Below are positions 1 to 8,066 of a stretch of 39,043 bases of DNA, one piece after another. The notes under the pieces were generated by a model. It saw only the letters and a list, made by a program, of their open reading frames with translations, was not told the origin of the DNA and searched no databases. The stretch is from NCBI GenBank assembly GCA_022562295.1, contig JADFPO010000025.1:1-39043 (forward strand). Reading direction: 5' to 3'. Position numbers and translations under genes: made by a program. Origin of the DNA: Gemmatimonadota bacterium. Lineage in GTDB: Bacteria > Gemmatimonadota > Gemmatimonadetes > Gemmatimonadales > GWC2-71-9. The stretch's first letter is position 1, and every line of letters starts with the position of its first letter.

Positions 1-1
1 A

Positions 2-925
2 CAGGGCGCCGAGTCGATGATCCTCGACCTGCGCACCAACCCGGGCGGTTTGCTGGAAGCGGGTGTCGCGTTGGCTGACTTCTTCCTGGAACGCGGTGAC
101 GTGGTGGTGGAAACCAGAGGCCGCGCCAAGAACGCAAGCGAGACGTTCATCGCCCGGCAGCGGGAAGCCTGGCCGGATATGCCGCTGGTGCTGTTGATCA
201 ACGGAGCGACCGCGAGCGCGGCGGAGATCCTCACCGGGGCCCTGCAGGATCACGACCGCGCCATCGCCGTGGGGACACCCACGTTCGGCAAAGGTGTCGC
301 GTACCTGCTAATTCCGCTCACCAAGACCGAAGCCGTCACCGTGACGTCGTCCCGCTGGTACACACCCAGTGGCCGCTCCATTCAGCGAGGATTGTCCGGG
401 TCGCGCAACTCGAGTATCGTCGCGTCACGCGCCCCATCGGATCCCATCGATCCGCAGCAGGTGTTCCGGTCCGACGGCGGCCGGCCGTTCGAGGCCGGCG
501 ATGGAGGTATCCAGCCCGACGTCCTCCTGCCGCGGGATACCCTCACCGATGGCGAGCAGGCCTTCGCGGACGTGTTGGGGTCGAAGATTCCCGAGTACCG
601 CAATGTCATGACGCGCTATGCGCTCGAACTCAAGGGACAAAACGCCATCACGGATCCGGACTTCCCCGTCACGGACGGAATGCTATCGACAATTCTGCAG
701 GGGCTCCGTGGCGCCGGTGTCGACATGTCGGATTCGGTGTTCTACGGTGCCAGAGACCTGGTCGCGCAGCAGTTTGGTTACGAGTTGACCCGATACGTAT
801 TCGGCCGCCCCGCGGAACTGCGCCGCTCGGCGTTCGAAGACAACCAAATCGCGAAGGCCATCGAGTTGCTGCAAGCTGCAAAAACGACGGAAGAGTTGTT
901 TGCGTTGGTAGCGCGGGAACGGTAG
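2..925 (+). CDS. S41 family C-terminal processing peptidase, C-terminal part
   Basis: The reading frame is open at the left edge, so the N-terminus (probably signal peptide and PDZ domain) lies outside the window. What remains starts with LDLRTNPGG, the conserved strand of the tail-specific protease fold. It then shows the Ser/Lys catalytic dyad of CtpA-type enzymes: the Ser in NGATASAAEI (codon at 215) and the Lys in FGKG (codon at 290). A C-terminal extension of about 120 residues follows the protease core; it is helical-looking, and I recognise no domain in it. Known family members are periplasmic or exported serine proteases that trim C-termini of envelope proteins. The gene ends in TAG and is followed at once by a G-rich inverted repeat. 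I am confident of the family; the substrate is unknown. Confidence 0.9.
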   Translation, partial: QGAESMILDLRTNPGGLLEAGVALADFFLERGDVVVETRGRAKNASETFIARQREAWPDMPLVLLINGATASAAEILTGALQDHDRAIAVGTPTFGKGVAYLLIPLTKTEAVTVTSSRWYTPSGRSIQRGLSGSRNSSIVASRAPSDPIDPQQVFRSDGGRPFEAGDGGIQPDVLLPRDTLTDGEQAFADVLGSKIPEYRNVMTRYALELKGQNAITDPDFPVTDGMLSTILQGLRGAGVDMSDSVFYGARDLVAQQFGYELTRYVFGRPAELRRSAFEDNQIAKAIELLQAAKTTEELFALVARER

Positions 926-989
926 GGGATAGGTGATGGGGGATAGGGGATAGATTGAAGCTATCCCCTATCCCTTATTCCCCATCACC
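922..989. repeat. GGGGATA-type inverted repeat after the S41 gene
   Basis: A G-rich arm built from GGGGATA-like words is followed by its C-rich complement. The inner 14 bases (940-953 against 961-974) pair perfectly around a 7-base loop, and the pairing continues imperfectly outwards. It directly follows the S41 stop codon, so the transcript could fold into a strong hairpin. There is no T-run, so it is not a classical intrinsic terminator. Related elements lie at 13706-13750 and 16740-16856. Confidence 0.75.
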
Positions 990-1239
990 CTACAAACAGC
1001 TTCTCCCCACCAGCCCATTTGTGGAACCACACCGAATCCGGCGGATCACTCCCCCCGTCCCCGGCCCACTCCATGTGACACAAGAGTTTACAGAGGCAGC
1101 CGAGCCTGTCACACAATGGGCGTAGGAGGGCTGGTGCCCTGTTTGACAACGCTCGAGCCGAACTCCATTTCTTAGATCATCCATCAGCCAAGTGGATTTG
1201 CGGTGCTCGCGCAGGTCCCATCCAACACCTTGCGAGGAG
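926..1239. other. Intergenic region before the dehydrogenase gene
   Basis: About 314 bases without a convincing gene. The first 64 bases are the G-rich inverted repeat. The remainder contains a pair of inverted heptamers, TGTGACA (1074-1080) and TGTCACA (1107-1113), 26 bases apart, and a TTGACA word at 1143-1148 without a good -10 partner. The dehydrogenase promoter is presumably here, but I cannot place it. Confidence 0.5.
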
Positions 1240-2721
1240 ATGCTCTTGACGCCAAGCACCCCGGCGACCGCCAAGCAGCCGATAGCGAACTATGTCGGCG
1301 GACGATGGGTTACGCCCAAGGGAACCGAGTCGCTCCCGATCGAAGACCCAGCCACCGGGGACGTGCTAGGTCGAGTCCCGCTCTCGACCCCGCCCGACGT
1401 GGGGGCCGCCGTCGGCGCCGCCAAAGAAGCGTTCCCGGCCTGGCGCGCCACTCCGGCGATCGAGCGCGCCCGGGTGTTGTTCCGTCTCAAGGCCCTTCTG
1501 GAGGAACACCACGACGAGCTTGCGGTGTGTCTCACTCGCGAGCACGGAAAGATCGTCAGTGAATCCAAGGGCGAGATCCAACGGGGAATCGAGAGTGTAG
1601 AACACGCTTGCGGGATTCCCACACTGATGATGGGCGACACCCTCGAAGACATCGCGCCCGGTATCGACTGCGAGACCATCCGCCAACCGTTGGGCGTCTT
1701 TGCGGCCATAACGCCGTACAACTTTCCCGTCATGATTCCGATGTGGTTTTGGCCGTACGCGGTCGCCACGGGCAACACGTTTGTCTTGAAACCCAGCGAA
1801 CAGGACCCTCTCACTCACCAGCGTATCGTGGACCTCGCGACGGAGGCAGGGCTTCCTCCCGGCGTACTCAACGTCGTTCACGGAGATCGCCAGACGGTCG
1901 ATGCGATCCTCGAACACCCCGACATCGTCGGCGTCTCGTTCGTCGGATCCAGCAAGGTGGCCAGCTCAGTGTACGCCAGAGCAGCCGCGTGCGGGAAGCG
2001 CGTGCAGGCATTGGGGGGAGCGAAGAACCACATGATCGTGTTTCCGGACGCGGACTACGACGCGGTGAGCGAGGCTGTGCTGTCGTCGGTGTTCGGATCG
2101 ACGGGACAGCGCTGCCTGGCCGGTAGTGTCATCGTAGCCATAGGCGAGGCATACGTACCCATCCGCGATCGGATCGTGGAGGGGGCCGCGGCCCTGCGCC
2201 TGGGTAACGGCCTCGACGAACACGCCGACATGGGCCCGGTAATCTCGAAGAGTCATGCCAAACGGGTGCACGACTTCATCGACCGCGGAGCCACCGAAGG
2301 GGCGACGATCTTGCTCGATGGGCGGCATCCTTCTGTGGAAGGCTATCCCAACGGACACTGGGTCGGCCCCACCGTGTTCGACGGCGTCGAGCCACAAATG
2401 ACCGTCGGACGCGACGAAATCTTCGGGCCCGTGGCCAGCCTCAATCAAGCCTCTTCTCTCGACGACGCCCTCGCCATCGTCCATGCCAATCGATACGGCA
2501 ATGCGATCTCCATCTTCACGACCAGCGGGCGTACGGCCAGGGAGTTCCGATACCACGCAGGCATCAGCATGATCGGAGTGAACATCGGAGTGGTCGCCCC
2601 GATGGCCTTCTTCCCATTCGGAGGCTCGCGGGGTTCTTTCTATGGCGACTTGAAAGCCCAGGGCCGCGACGCAATCGAGTTCTATACCGACAAACGCGTC
2701 GTGATTTCGCGATGGAGCTAG
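1240..2721 (+). CDS. mmsA: CoA-acylating methylmalonate-semialdehyde dehydrogenase
   Basis: Aldehyde dehydrogenase superfamily, MmsA type, 493 residues, full length for the family. It has the N-terminal YVGGRWV start, the ITPYNFPVMIPMWFWPYA segment typical of MmsA, the NAD-binding VLKPSEQDP and FVGSS motifs, and the catalytic Cys in GSTGQRCL (about residue 292). MmsA enzymes oxidise malonate or methylmalonate semialdehyde to acetyl- or propionyl-CoA using NAD and CoA. Start choice: AGGAG at 1235-1239 directly abuts ATG 1240 but lies 6 bases before TTG 1246, so TTG 1246 (two codons shorter) may be the true start. A GTG further upstream at 1192 lacks a ribosome site. A class III aminotransferase follows 46 bases downstream; the pair fits beta-alanine or beta-amino-isobutyrate breakdown. 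Confidence 0.9.
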   Translation: MLLTPSTPATAKQPIANYVGGRWVTPKGTESLPIEDPATGDVLGRVPLSTPPDVGAAVGAAKEAFPAWRATPAIERARVLFRLKALLEEHHDELAVCLTREHGKIVSESKGEIQRGIESVEHACGIPTLMMGDTLEDIAPGIDCETIRQPLGVFAAITPYNFPVMIPMWFWPYAVATGNTFVLKPSEQDPLTHQRIVDLATEAGLPPGVLNVVHGDRQTVDAILEHPDIVGVSFVGSSKVASSVYARAAACGKRVQALGGAKNHMIVFPDADYDAVSEAVLSSVFGSTGQRCLAGSVIVAIGEAYVPIRDRIVEGAAALRLGNGLDEHADMGPVISKSHAKRVHDFIDRGATEGATILLDGRHPSVEGYPNGHWVGPTVFDGVEPQMTVGRDEIFGPVASLNQASSLDDALAIVHANRYGNAISIFTTSGRTAREFRYHAGISMIGVNIGVVAPMAFFPFGGSRGSFYGDLKAQGRDAIEFYTDKRVVISRWS

Positions 2722-2767
2722 CACGCAAGATTCTTTAGACGGCGACGCGAATGCAGGGAGAACGGCG

Positions 2768-4084
2768 ATGAGCGGACCGAAGGCAACACTGGCAACGAAT
2801 GCCGAGGCGGTGAAGACCGGCCGTAAGGAGTTCTTGTTTCCGTGTGCACCCCCCTATTACGACGACCCGCTCGTGCTCGTGGGGGGACACGGGGTCACGG
2901 TGATCGACGCCGAGGGACGGGAATTCCTCGACTTGTTCAGCGGCATTCTCACGACGAGCCTGGGCCACTGCCATCCTGAGGTTGTGGAGTACGTACAAAA
3001 TCAGCTCGGCACCTTGGGACATACCTCTACCCTCTACCTGACAGAGCATCAGGTCGAGTTGGCACGCCGCCTCGCGTCGATTGCTCCCGGCGGGTTGAAC
3101 AAATCGTTCTTCACGAACAGCGGCACCGAGGCGGTCGAGACCGCCATCATTGCTGCGTACACGTATACCGGCCGGAGCGAGATCATCGTGCTGCGACAGG
3201 GCTACTCGGGACGGAGCATCCTCGCAACCAATCTTACGGGACACTCCGGTTGGCGGCCTCTGGCAAGCTCGGTGGCGGGGATCAAGCACGTCATGGCGCC
3301 ATATCCGTATCGTTGCCCCTTCGGGTCGCCGTGCGATGACAGCTGCATCGACGCGTTCGGTCGGGACCTCGAGGAGGCGATCCTCACCACCACCAACGGC
3401 AAACCGGCTGCGTTTATGGCTGAGACGATCCTGGGAGTCGGAGGGTACATCGTGCCCCCACCCGGTTACTTCCAGCGAGCCGCAGAGATCATACGTCATT
3501 ACGGCGGGTTGTTCATCTGCGACGAAGTGCAGGCCGGTTTCGGCCGCACCGGAGACAAGTGGTTCGGGATCGAGCACTGGGACGTCGAGCCAGACATCAT
3601 GGTGATGGCAAAGGGGATTGCCAGCGGATTCCCGGTCGGCGTGACCATGGCCCGGGATGAGATCGCCGAGGCATGGACGGCCAAGACAATCTCCACGTTC
3701 GGGGGCAATCCGGTCGCGATGGCCGCAGGCTTGATCACGAACGAAATCATGGTCAGAGAAGACGTCCCGAGCCGGGCGGCCGCGCGGGGCAAGCAGCTTC
3801 GGGCCGGGTTGGAATTGCTCCAGCAGGAGCATCCCTGGATCGGCGACGTGCGAGGCATGGGACTGATGCAGGCGCTCGAGCTGGTGGAGGATCCCCACAC
3901 CAAAGAGCCGAGCCCGAGCAAAGCGAAGCAATTGATGGAAGCGACGAAGGAAGAACGGCTCCTCATCGGAGTTGGTGGGTTGCACGGGCACGTGGTTCGC
4001 ATCGGACCGTCGTTGCTGATCACGGAAGACGAGATGGCAGAGGGGCTGGAGCGGCTCGGCCGCGCGTGCAATCGGGTGTCATAA
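2768..4084 (+). CDS. Class III PLP-dependent aminotransferase
   Basis: A 438-residue fold type I, class III aminotransferase (AGXT2 / 4-aminobutyrate / beta-alanine aminotransferase group). Visible motifs are GHCHPEV, TNSGTEAVE, FICDEVQAGFGRTG (the Asp contacts the PLP pyridine nitrogen) and MAKGIASGFPVG, whose Lys at about residue 282 should form the Schiff base. These enzymes move an omega- or alpha-amino group to pyruvate, glyoxylate or 2-oxoglutarate. AGGGAG lies 7 bases before ATG 2768, supporting this start. It lies between mmsA and a symporter on the same strand, so a beta-alanine-type amine donor yielding malonate semialdehyde for MmsA is a reasonable inference. The sequence alone does not fix the substrate. 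Confidence 0.88.
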   Translation: MSGPKATLATNAEAVKTGRKEFLFPCAPPYYDDPLVLVGGHGVTVIDAEGREFLDLFSGILTTSLGHCHPEVVEYVQNQLGTLGHTSTLYLTEHQVELARRLASIAPGGLNKSFFTNSGTEAVETAIIAAYTYTGRSEIIVLRQGYSGRSILATNLTGHSGWRPLASSVAGIKHVMAPYPYRCPFGSPCDDSCIDAFGRDLEEAILTTTNGKPAAFMAETILGVGGYIVPPPGYFQRAAEIIRHYGGLFICDEVQAGFGRTGDKWFGIEHWDVEPDIMVMAKGIASGFPVGVTMARDEIAEAWTAKTISTFGGNPVAMAAGLITNEIMVREDVPSRAAARGKQLRAGLELLQQEHPWIGDVRGMGLMQALELVEDPHTKEPSPSKAKQLMEATKEERLLIGVGGLHGHVVRIGPSLLITEDEMAEGLERLGRACNRVS

Positions 4085-4093
4085 AACGGCCGC

Positions 4094-4243
4094 ATGATTC
4101 TCGGACTAACGTGGACGGCGTGGCTTCTCCTCACGATCGCCGTCGGGACCGGCCTCGCCATTGAGTTGGTTTTCTACAGCCGCCATCGAGGCCGGGCCGA
4201 TCGACCCGACACGACCGATCCGAACCCCCACCGCCACCCCTGA
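4094..4243 (+). CDS. Small one-helix membrane protein, putative symporter accessory subunit
   Basis: A 49-residue open reading frame lies in the 173 bases between the aminotransferase and symporter genes. ATG 4094 starts 9 bases after the aminotransferase stop, and TGA 4243 lies 14 bases before the symporter ATG. The product has one strongly hydrophobic segment (about residues 3-27, starting LGLTWTAWLLLTIAVGTGLA) and a short basic, His- and Pro-rich tail. It therefore looks like a single-pass protein with a cytoplasmic tail. Small one-helix partners encoded just before SSS or NSS transporters are known elsewhere. This gene has the right size, topology and position, but I match it by context, not by detailed sequence. 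Confidence 0.6.
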   Translation: MILGLTWTAWLLLTIAVGTGLAIELVFYSRHRGRADRPDTTDPNPHRHP

Positions 4244-4257
4244 GCAGTGGCTCCCTC

Positions 4258-5718
4258 ATGATCGTCGCCGTTCTCGTAGTCTACGGACTCGTCCTACTCG
4301 GAATCGGTGTGTGGGGCGGTCGCGAATCGAAAGACATGGCCGGTTACTACGTCGCCGGCAAGAAACTCCCGTCGTGGGTCATCGCATTCAGCTCCAACGC
4401 CACGGGAGAAAGCGCCTGGCTGCTGCTCGGTCTGACGGGAATGGGCTACGCCATCGGCATTCACGCCCTGTGGATCGTCTTCGGCGAGGTGCTCGGCGTG
4501 ACGGTTGCCTGGGTCTTCGTCGCTCTCCCGTTCAAAGAGTACACGGATCGTTACGGGGCGATCACGGTGCCCGACTACCTCACGGCACGGTTTCATGACA
4601 CGCGACACGTCTTTCGACTCGTCAGCGCCGTCATCGTTCTGAGCATGGTCACCGTCTACACCACAGCCCAACTCACCGCCATCGGCAAAGCGTTCAACGC
4701 GTTCCTAAATACGAGCTACAATGCGGGCGTGATCATCGGCGCGATCGTCATTCTCTTTTACACGAGCGTCGGTGGCTTCAAGGCGGTGGCGTACAGCGAC
4801 CTGCTTCAGGGCGTCCTGATGTTCCTCGGCCTGCTCGTCCTGCCTATAGTGGGGTTCGCCGCAGCGGGTGGTTGGACGCCTGTGATCTCGAGTCTGCGTG
4901 CCGAGAACCCGGCGTTGCTCGCACCGATGGGAGAGTTCGGCCTGTCCGTGGCAGGCGTGGCCAGCGCCGTGGGCTTCATCGCTATTGGGTTTGCGTTTCT
5001 GGGAGCCCCGCAATTGCTCACACGATTCATGTCTGCCCGCGGTCGCGGTGAGATCGTAGACGCGAGCCTGATTGCCGTCATCTGCGTCATCGTTTTCGAT
5101 ATCGGAGCCGTGTTCGCCGGGATCGCCGGCCGATCGCTCTTTCCGGGGCTGGCCGATCCCGAAACCATCCTGCCGATGATGACCACCGAACTGTTTCCCA
5201 GCATCTTTACCGGCATTTTTCTCGTGATCGTGCTGGCAGCGTCGATGTCGACGGTGGACTCCCTGTTGATCCTGGCCTCATCCGCCGTGGTGCGAGACGT
5301 GGTACAAAAAATTCTGCACCCAAACCTATCCGAATTGCGTCTCTCCCTCCTTGGGAAAGCAACCACAGTAATCATCGGAGCGGTGGCCCTAGCGCTCGCC
5401 CTCGGCGAGGTTCGGATGATCTTCTGGTTCGTCTTGTTTGCCTGGTCCGGATTGGCCTCAGCCTTTACGCCGGTCGTCCTCTGCTCTCTCTTTTGGAAGC
5501 GAACGACGCGTGCTGGAGCCATCGCGGGCATGGTGACCGGGTTTCTCACGACCGTCATTTGGGTGGTGGCAATCAAGGAACACGTGTGGGACCTGTACGA
5601 AATGATACCGGGCTTCGCGGCCGGTTTCCTCGCCACCATCGGCGTAAGCCTCGTCACCGAGCCACCGGAAGGCGCGGCGGAGGAGATGGAGTCGGTGTGG
5701 AAGGCGGTAAGACGGTAG
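4258..5718 (+). CDS. Sodium:solute symporter, PutP-like (SSS family)
   Basis: A 486-residue polytopic inner-membrane protein with about 13 hydrophobic helices. SSS features include the early segment GYYVAGKKLPSWV, the SSNATGESAWLLLGLTGMGYAIG stretch matching the substrate/sodium region of PutP-type carriers, YTSVGGFKAVAYSDLLQG, and a late SMSTVDSLLILASSAVV helix contributing Ser/Thr sodium ligands. SSS proteins couple sodium entry to uptake of amino acids, organic acids or vitamins; PutP resemblance suggests an amino acid or small carboxylate. It is cotranscribed-looking with mmsA, the aminotransferase and the 49-residue membrane protein upstream. It is followed by a GGGCAGGC tandem repeat. 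The ribosome site before ATG 4258 is weak, consistent with translational coupling. Confidence 0.88.
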   Translation: MIVAVLVVYGLVLLGIGVWGGRESKDMAGYYVAGKKLPSWVIAFSSNATGESAWLLLGLTGMGYAIGIHALWIVFGEVLGVTVAWVFVALPFKEYTDRYGAITVPDYLTARFHDTRHVFRLVSAVIVLSMVTVYTTAQLTAIGKAFNAFLNTSYNAGVIIGAIVILFYTSVGGFKAVAYSDLLQGVLMFLGLLVLPIVGFAAAGGWTPVISSLRAENPALLAPMGEFGLSVAGVASAVGFIAIGFAFLGAPQLLTRFMSARGRGEIVDASLIAVICVIVFDIGAVFAGIAGRSLFPGLADPETILPMMTTELFPSIFTGIFLVIVLAASMSTVDSLLILASSAVVRDVVQKILHPNLSELRLSLLGKATTVIIGAVALALALGEVRMIFWFVLFAWSGLASAFTPVVLCSLFWKRTTRAGAIAGMVTGFLTTVIWVVAIKEHVWDLYEMIPGFAAGFLATIGVSLVTEPPEGAAEEMESVWKAVRR

Positions 5719-5775
5719 GCGGGCAGGCGGGCAGGCGGGCAGGCCGAGACGATAAAGCTGCTAGCTCATAGCTGG
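5719..5775. repeat. GGGCAGGC tandem repeat plus AGCT-rich word
   Basis: Three 8-base GGGCAGGC units (about 5719-5744) follow the symporter stop codon. After a short spacer comes an AGCT-rich word containing GCTAGCTCATAGCTGG (5760-5775). The same order of parts recurs at 25671-25804 and 33276-33363. G-rich simple arrays without the second part occur at 7495-7538 and 34478-34506. Confidence 0.7.
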
Positions 5776-5796
5776 ATGCCAACAGAGGAGGTCATC

Positions 5797-7494
5797 ATGA
5801 GCACCTATTCACGTCGTGAGTTCTTGGAATCGGGTGCCGCGTTCAGCGCGGCGCTTGGCGTCGGAGTCACGGGACGAGCGTTCACCGGAGCACCTGCAAC
5901 GCAGGAAAATCGTGGACCGGGCCCGGACATGGCTGTGGTCAACGCTAAGGTTTTTACGGTCGATGATAATCAGCCTCGGGCCGAAGCGTTCGCTTTGAAG
6001 AATGGCCGGTTCATTGCCGTGGGATCGACCGACGACATCCGCAACCTCCTCACCTCCGACACACAGGTCATCGACGCCGGGGGCATGACCGTCACGCCAG
6101 GATTCATCGACGCCCATAGCCATCCCAGCGGGGTGAGAGAATTGACCGGCGTCAACGTCAACCTCCGGACCATCGCCGAAATCCAAGCGGCGCTCCGGAA
6201 GAAGGCAGCGACCACTCCACCTGAATATTGGGTGTCCGGATACATGTACGACGACACCAAGCTGCGCGACGGCCGACCTGTGTCTCGCCGCGACCTCGAC
6301 GAAGCGGTGCCGGACCACCCAGCGATGGTAGGTCACCGCGGTGGACACACCGGAGTCTACAACAGCAAAGCGTTCGAGCTGGCCGGCGTCACCGCCGACA
6401 CGCCCGACCCGGAGGGCGGCAAGTTCTACCGAGAAGACGGCGAGCTGGCCGGCAAGGTCGCGGAGCGGGCGCGGGGGGTGTTCAATCAAGTCGGGCGGCG
6501 GGAGGAGGTGTCGCGTGAGACCCGGCAGGCCGGCATCAAGTTCATCTCCGAGCAAATGACGTCGCACGGGCTGACCTCGGTGCACCAGGCGGGCGGTGGT
6601 GCCACCGCGCTGACCGCACTACAGGACGCACACGCGGCGGGCGAGATGCGCTTTCGGATGTACTTCTTCCTGCGCGGAGACCTGATCGATACGATCAAGG
6701 CCGCAGGCGTTCGCACCGGATTCGGCGACGAGCGGCTCCGGATCGGCGGGGTGAAGTACGGCGCCGATGGCTCTGCTTCCGAGCGAACCATGCGCATGAG
6801 CACGCCGTACGTTGGGCGGCCGGACGACTACGGCATCCTCACGATGTCGCAGGAAGAGATCCATGAGGTCGTGGAGGACGCCCATCGCCGCGGGTTCCAG
6901 ATCGGTATCCACGCGAACGGCGATGTGACGATCGACATGGTGCTGAACGCGTACGAGCGTGTGCAACGGATGTGGCCGCGACCCAATGCCCGGCACCGTA
7001 TCGAGCACTGCTCCCTGGTGAATCCCGACTTGCTTCGCCGTATCAAAGCCGCCGGCGTCATCCCAACGCCTTTCTACACCTACGTCCACTTCCACGGGAA
7101 CAAGTGGGTGGAATACGGAGCAGAGAAGATGCGTTGGATGTTCGCGCATCGCTCGTTCCTCGACTACGGCATCCCGGTGGCACCGGCGTCGGATTACATG
7201 CCCGGACCGTACGAACCGCTCATGGCGATCCAAAGCATGGTGACGCGCAAGGACTTCTCAGGACGCGTGTGGGGACCCAACCAACGCGTGACGGTGGACG
7301 AAGCACTTCGGATCTGCACGCTGAACGGCGCCTATGCGTCGTTCGAGGAGGAGATCAAAGGGTCGATTACGGCCGGCAAGCTGGCGGATTTTGTTATTCT
7401 GGCGGCAGACCCGCACCAAACCGACCCCGACCACATCAAGGAAATACAGGTCGTGCGGACCGTTGTTGGCGGGAGGACAGTGCACGAGGGGTAG
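5797..7494 (+). CDS. Tat-exported amidohydrolase, YtcJ / amidohydrolase-3 type
   Basis: A 565-residue amidohydrolase-superfamily enzyme. ATG 5797 is chosen because GAGGAGG (5785-5791) sits 5 bases upstream; an in-frame ATG at 5776 has no such site. The N-terminus has a twin-arginine motif SRREFL followed by a hydrophobic stretch, so export by Tat is likely. The metal-binding HxH is in PGFIDAHSHP (His107, His109). Other conserved parts are GHRGGHTGVYNSKA, IHANGD, RIEHC and the late PASDYMPGP, with the Asp as a metal ligand. YtcJ-like proteins hydrolyse amide or cyclic amide bonds, but substrates are mostly unassigned. Its place after the dehydrogenase-aminotransferase-symporter set suggests it releases a substrate for that pathway. 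Confidence 0.85.
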   Translation: MSTYSRREFLESGAAFSAALGVGVTGRAFTGAPATQENRGPGPDMAVVNAKVFTVDDNQPRAEAFALKNGRFIAVGSTDDIRNLLTSDTQVIDAGGMTVTPGFIDAHSHPSGVRELTGVNVNLRTIAEIQAALRKKAATTPPEYWVSGYMYDDTKLRDGRPVSRRDLDEAVPDHPAMVGHRGGHTGVYNSKAFELAGVTADTPDPEGGKFYREDGELAGKVAERARGVFNQVGRREEVSRETRQAGIKFISEQMTSHGLTSVHQAGGGATALTALQDAHAAGEMRFRMYFFLRGDLIDTIKAAGVRTGFGDERLRIGGVKYGADGSASERTMRMSTPYVGRPDDYGILTMSQEEIHEVVEDAHRRGFQIGIHANGDVTIDMVLNAYERVQRMWPRPNARHRIEHCSLVNPDLLRRIKAAGVIPTPFYTYVHFHGNKWVEYGAEKMRWMFAHRSFLDYGIPVAPASDYMPGPYEPLMAIQSMVTRKDFSGRVWGPNQRVTVDEALRICTLNGAYASFEEEIKGSITAGKLADFVILAADPHQTDPDHIKEIQVVRTVVGGRTVHEG

Positions 7495-7538
7495 GGTGGG
7501 CAGGCGGGCGGGTGGGCAGGCGGGCAGATGGGCAGACC
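7495..7538. repeat. GGGCAG-type tandem array
   Basis: Imperfect 8-base units such as GGGCAGGC, GGGCGGGT and GGGCAGAT directly follow the amidohydrolase stop codon. With four or more G-tracts on the coding strand it could form a G-quadruplex. It lies between convergent genes. Confidence 0.7.
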
Positions 7539-7560
7539 CAAGGAAGGTAAGAGGGTTCCC

Positions 7561-8007
7561 TCAATCCTTGGTCGTCACATACTTGAGGATCGAGACCACC
7601 TGCTCGGGTGACTGTGCCACCGCCATCGCGGCGGCGTCGACTTCCTTGAGCGGGTGCGTGAGGTCGGGATCGTGCAGCGTGATCAGCGGCTTGCGCAGCG
7701 CCGCCGCGTAACCGGCGTCGAACGCGGCATTCCACTGCTTGTATTTCTCCCCGAATCGCACCACCACCACGTCCGCCTTCTCGATCATCGTCCTCGTCCG
7801 GATGGCGTTGATCTTGCCGCCCTTGTGGTCCTTCCAGAACGGTTTGTCCTCCTCCCCCAAAATGCTCACACCCACATCATCGCTCGCGGGGTGGTCCGTG
7901 ACGGGAGCGAGCACGTCGATCGGGAGTTTTTCTTTGTCGATGCCCGCCACGATCTGCTCGCGCCAATCGGTGTGGATCTCTCCAGACAAGTACACAACGA
8001 CGTTCAC
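7561..8007 (-). CDS. ytoQ: YtoQ family protein, nucleoside 2-deoxyribosyltransferase-like
   Basis: GTG 8007 gives a 148-residue protein, the length I recall for Bacillus subtilis YtoQ, and the match begins at residue 1 with VVVYLSGEIHTDWRE. Further shared motifs are LAPVTDHPASDD, INAIRTRTMIEKADVVVVRFGEKYKQWNAAFDAGYA and a C-terminal HPLKE. GGAGGAG lies 4 bases before the GTG, deciding the start. The longer open frame to 8082 would overlap the upstream gene. The fold belongs to the nucleoside 2-deoxyribosyltransferase group, which cleaves or exchanges N-glycosidic bonds. The exact YtoQ reaction is not established. The gene follows the ATPase gene by 59 bases on the same strand, so the two are probably cotranscribed. 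Confidence 0.87.
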   Translation of the reverse strand: MNVVVYLSGEIHTDWREQIVAGIDKEKLPIDVLAPVTDHPASDDVGVSILGEEDKPFWKDHKGGKINAIRTRTMIEKADVVVVRFGEKYKQWNAAFDAGYAAALRKPLITLHDPDLTHPLKEVDAAAMAVAQSPEQVVSILKYVTTKD

Positions 8008-8066
8008 GTCACTCCTCCATCGCCTGTGGTGACCGGAAAACAATCCTTCCAAGCTCCAATCCCAAC

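Noticed and set aside
1074-1113. Inverted TGTGACA / TGTCACA pair upstream of mmsA, reminiscent of a CRP-type site
   Set aside because: The 26-base spacing does not fit CRP/FNR-type operators, which need about 6.
2735-3991. 418-codon minus-strand frame opposite the aminotransferase
   Set aside because: No recognisable domain; the plus strand has all class III aminotransferase motifs.
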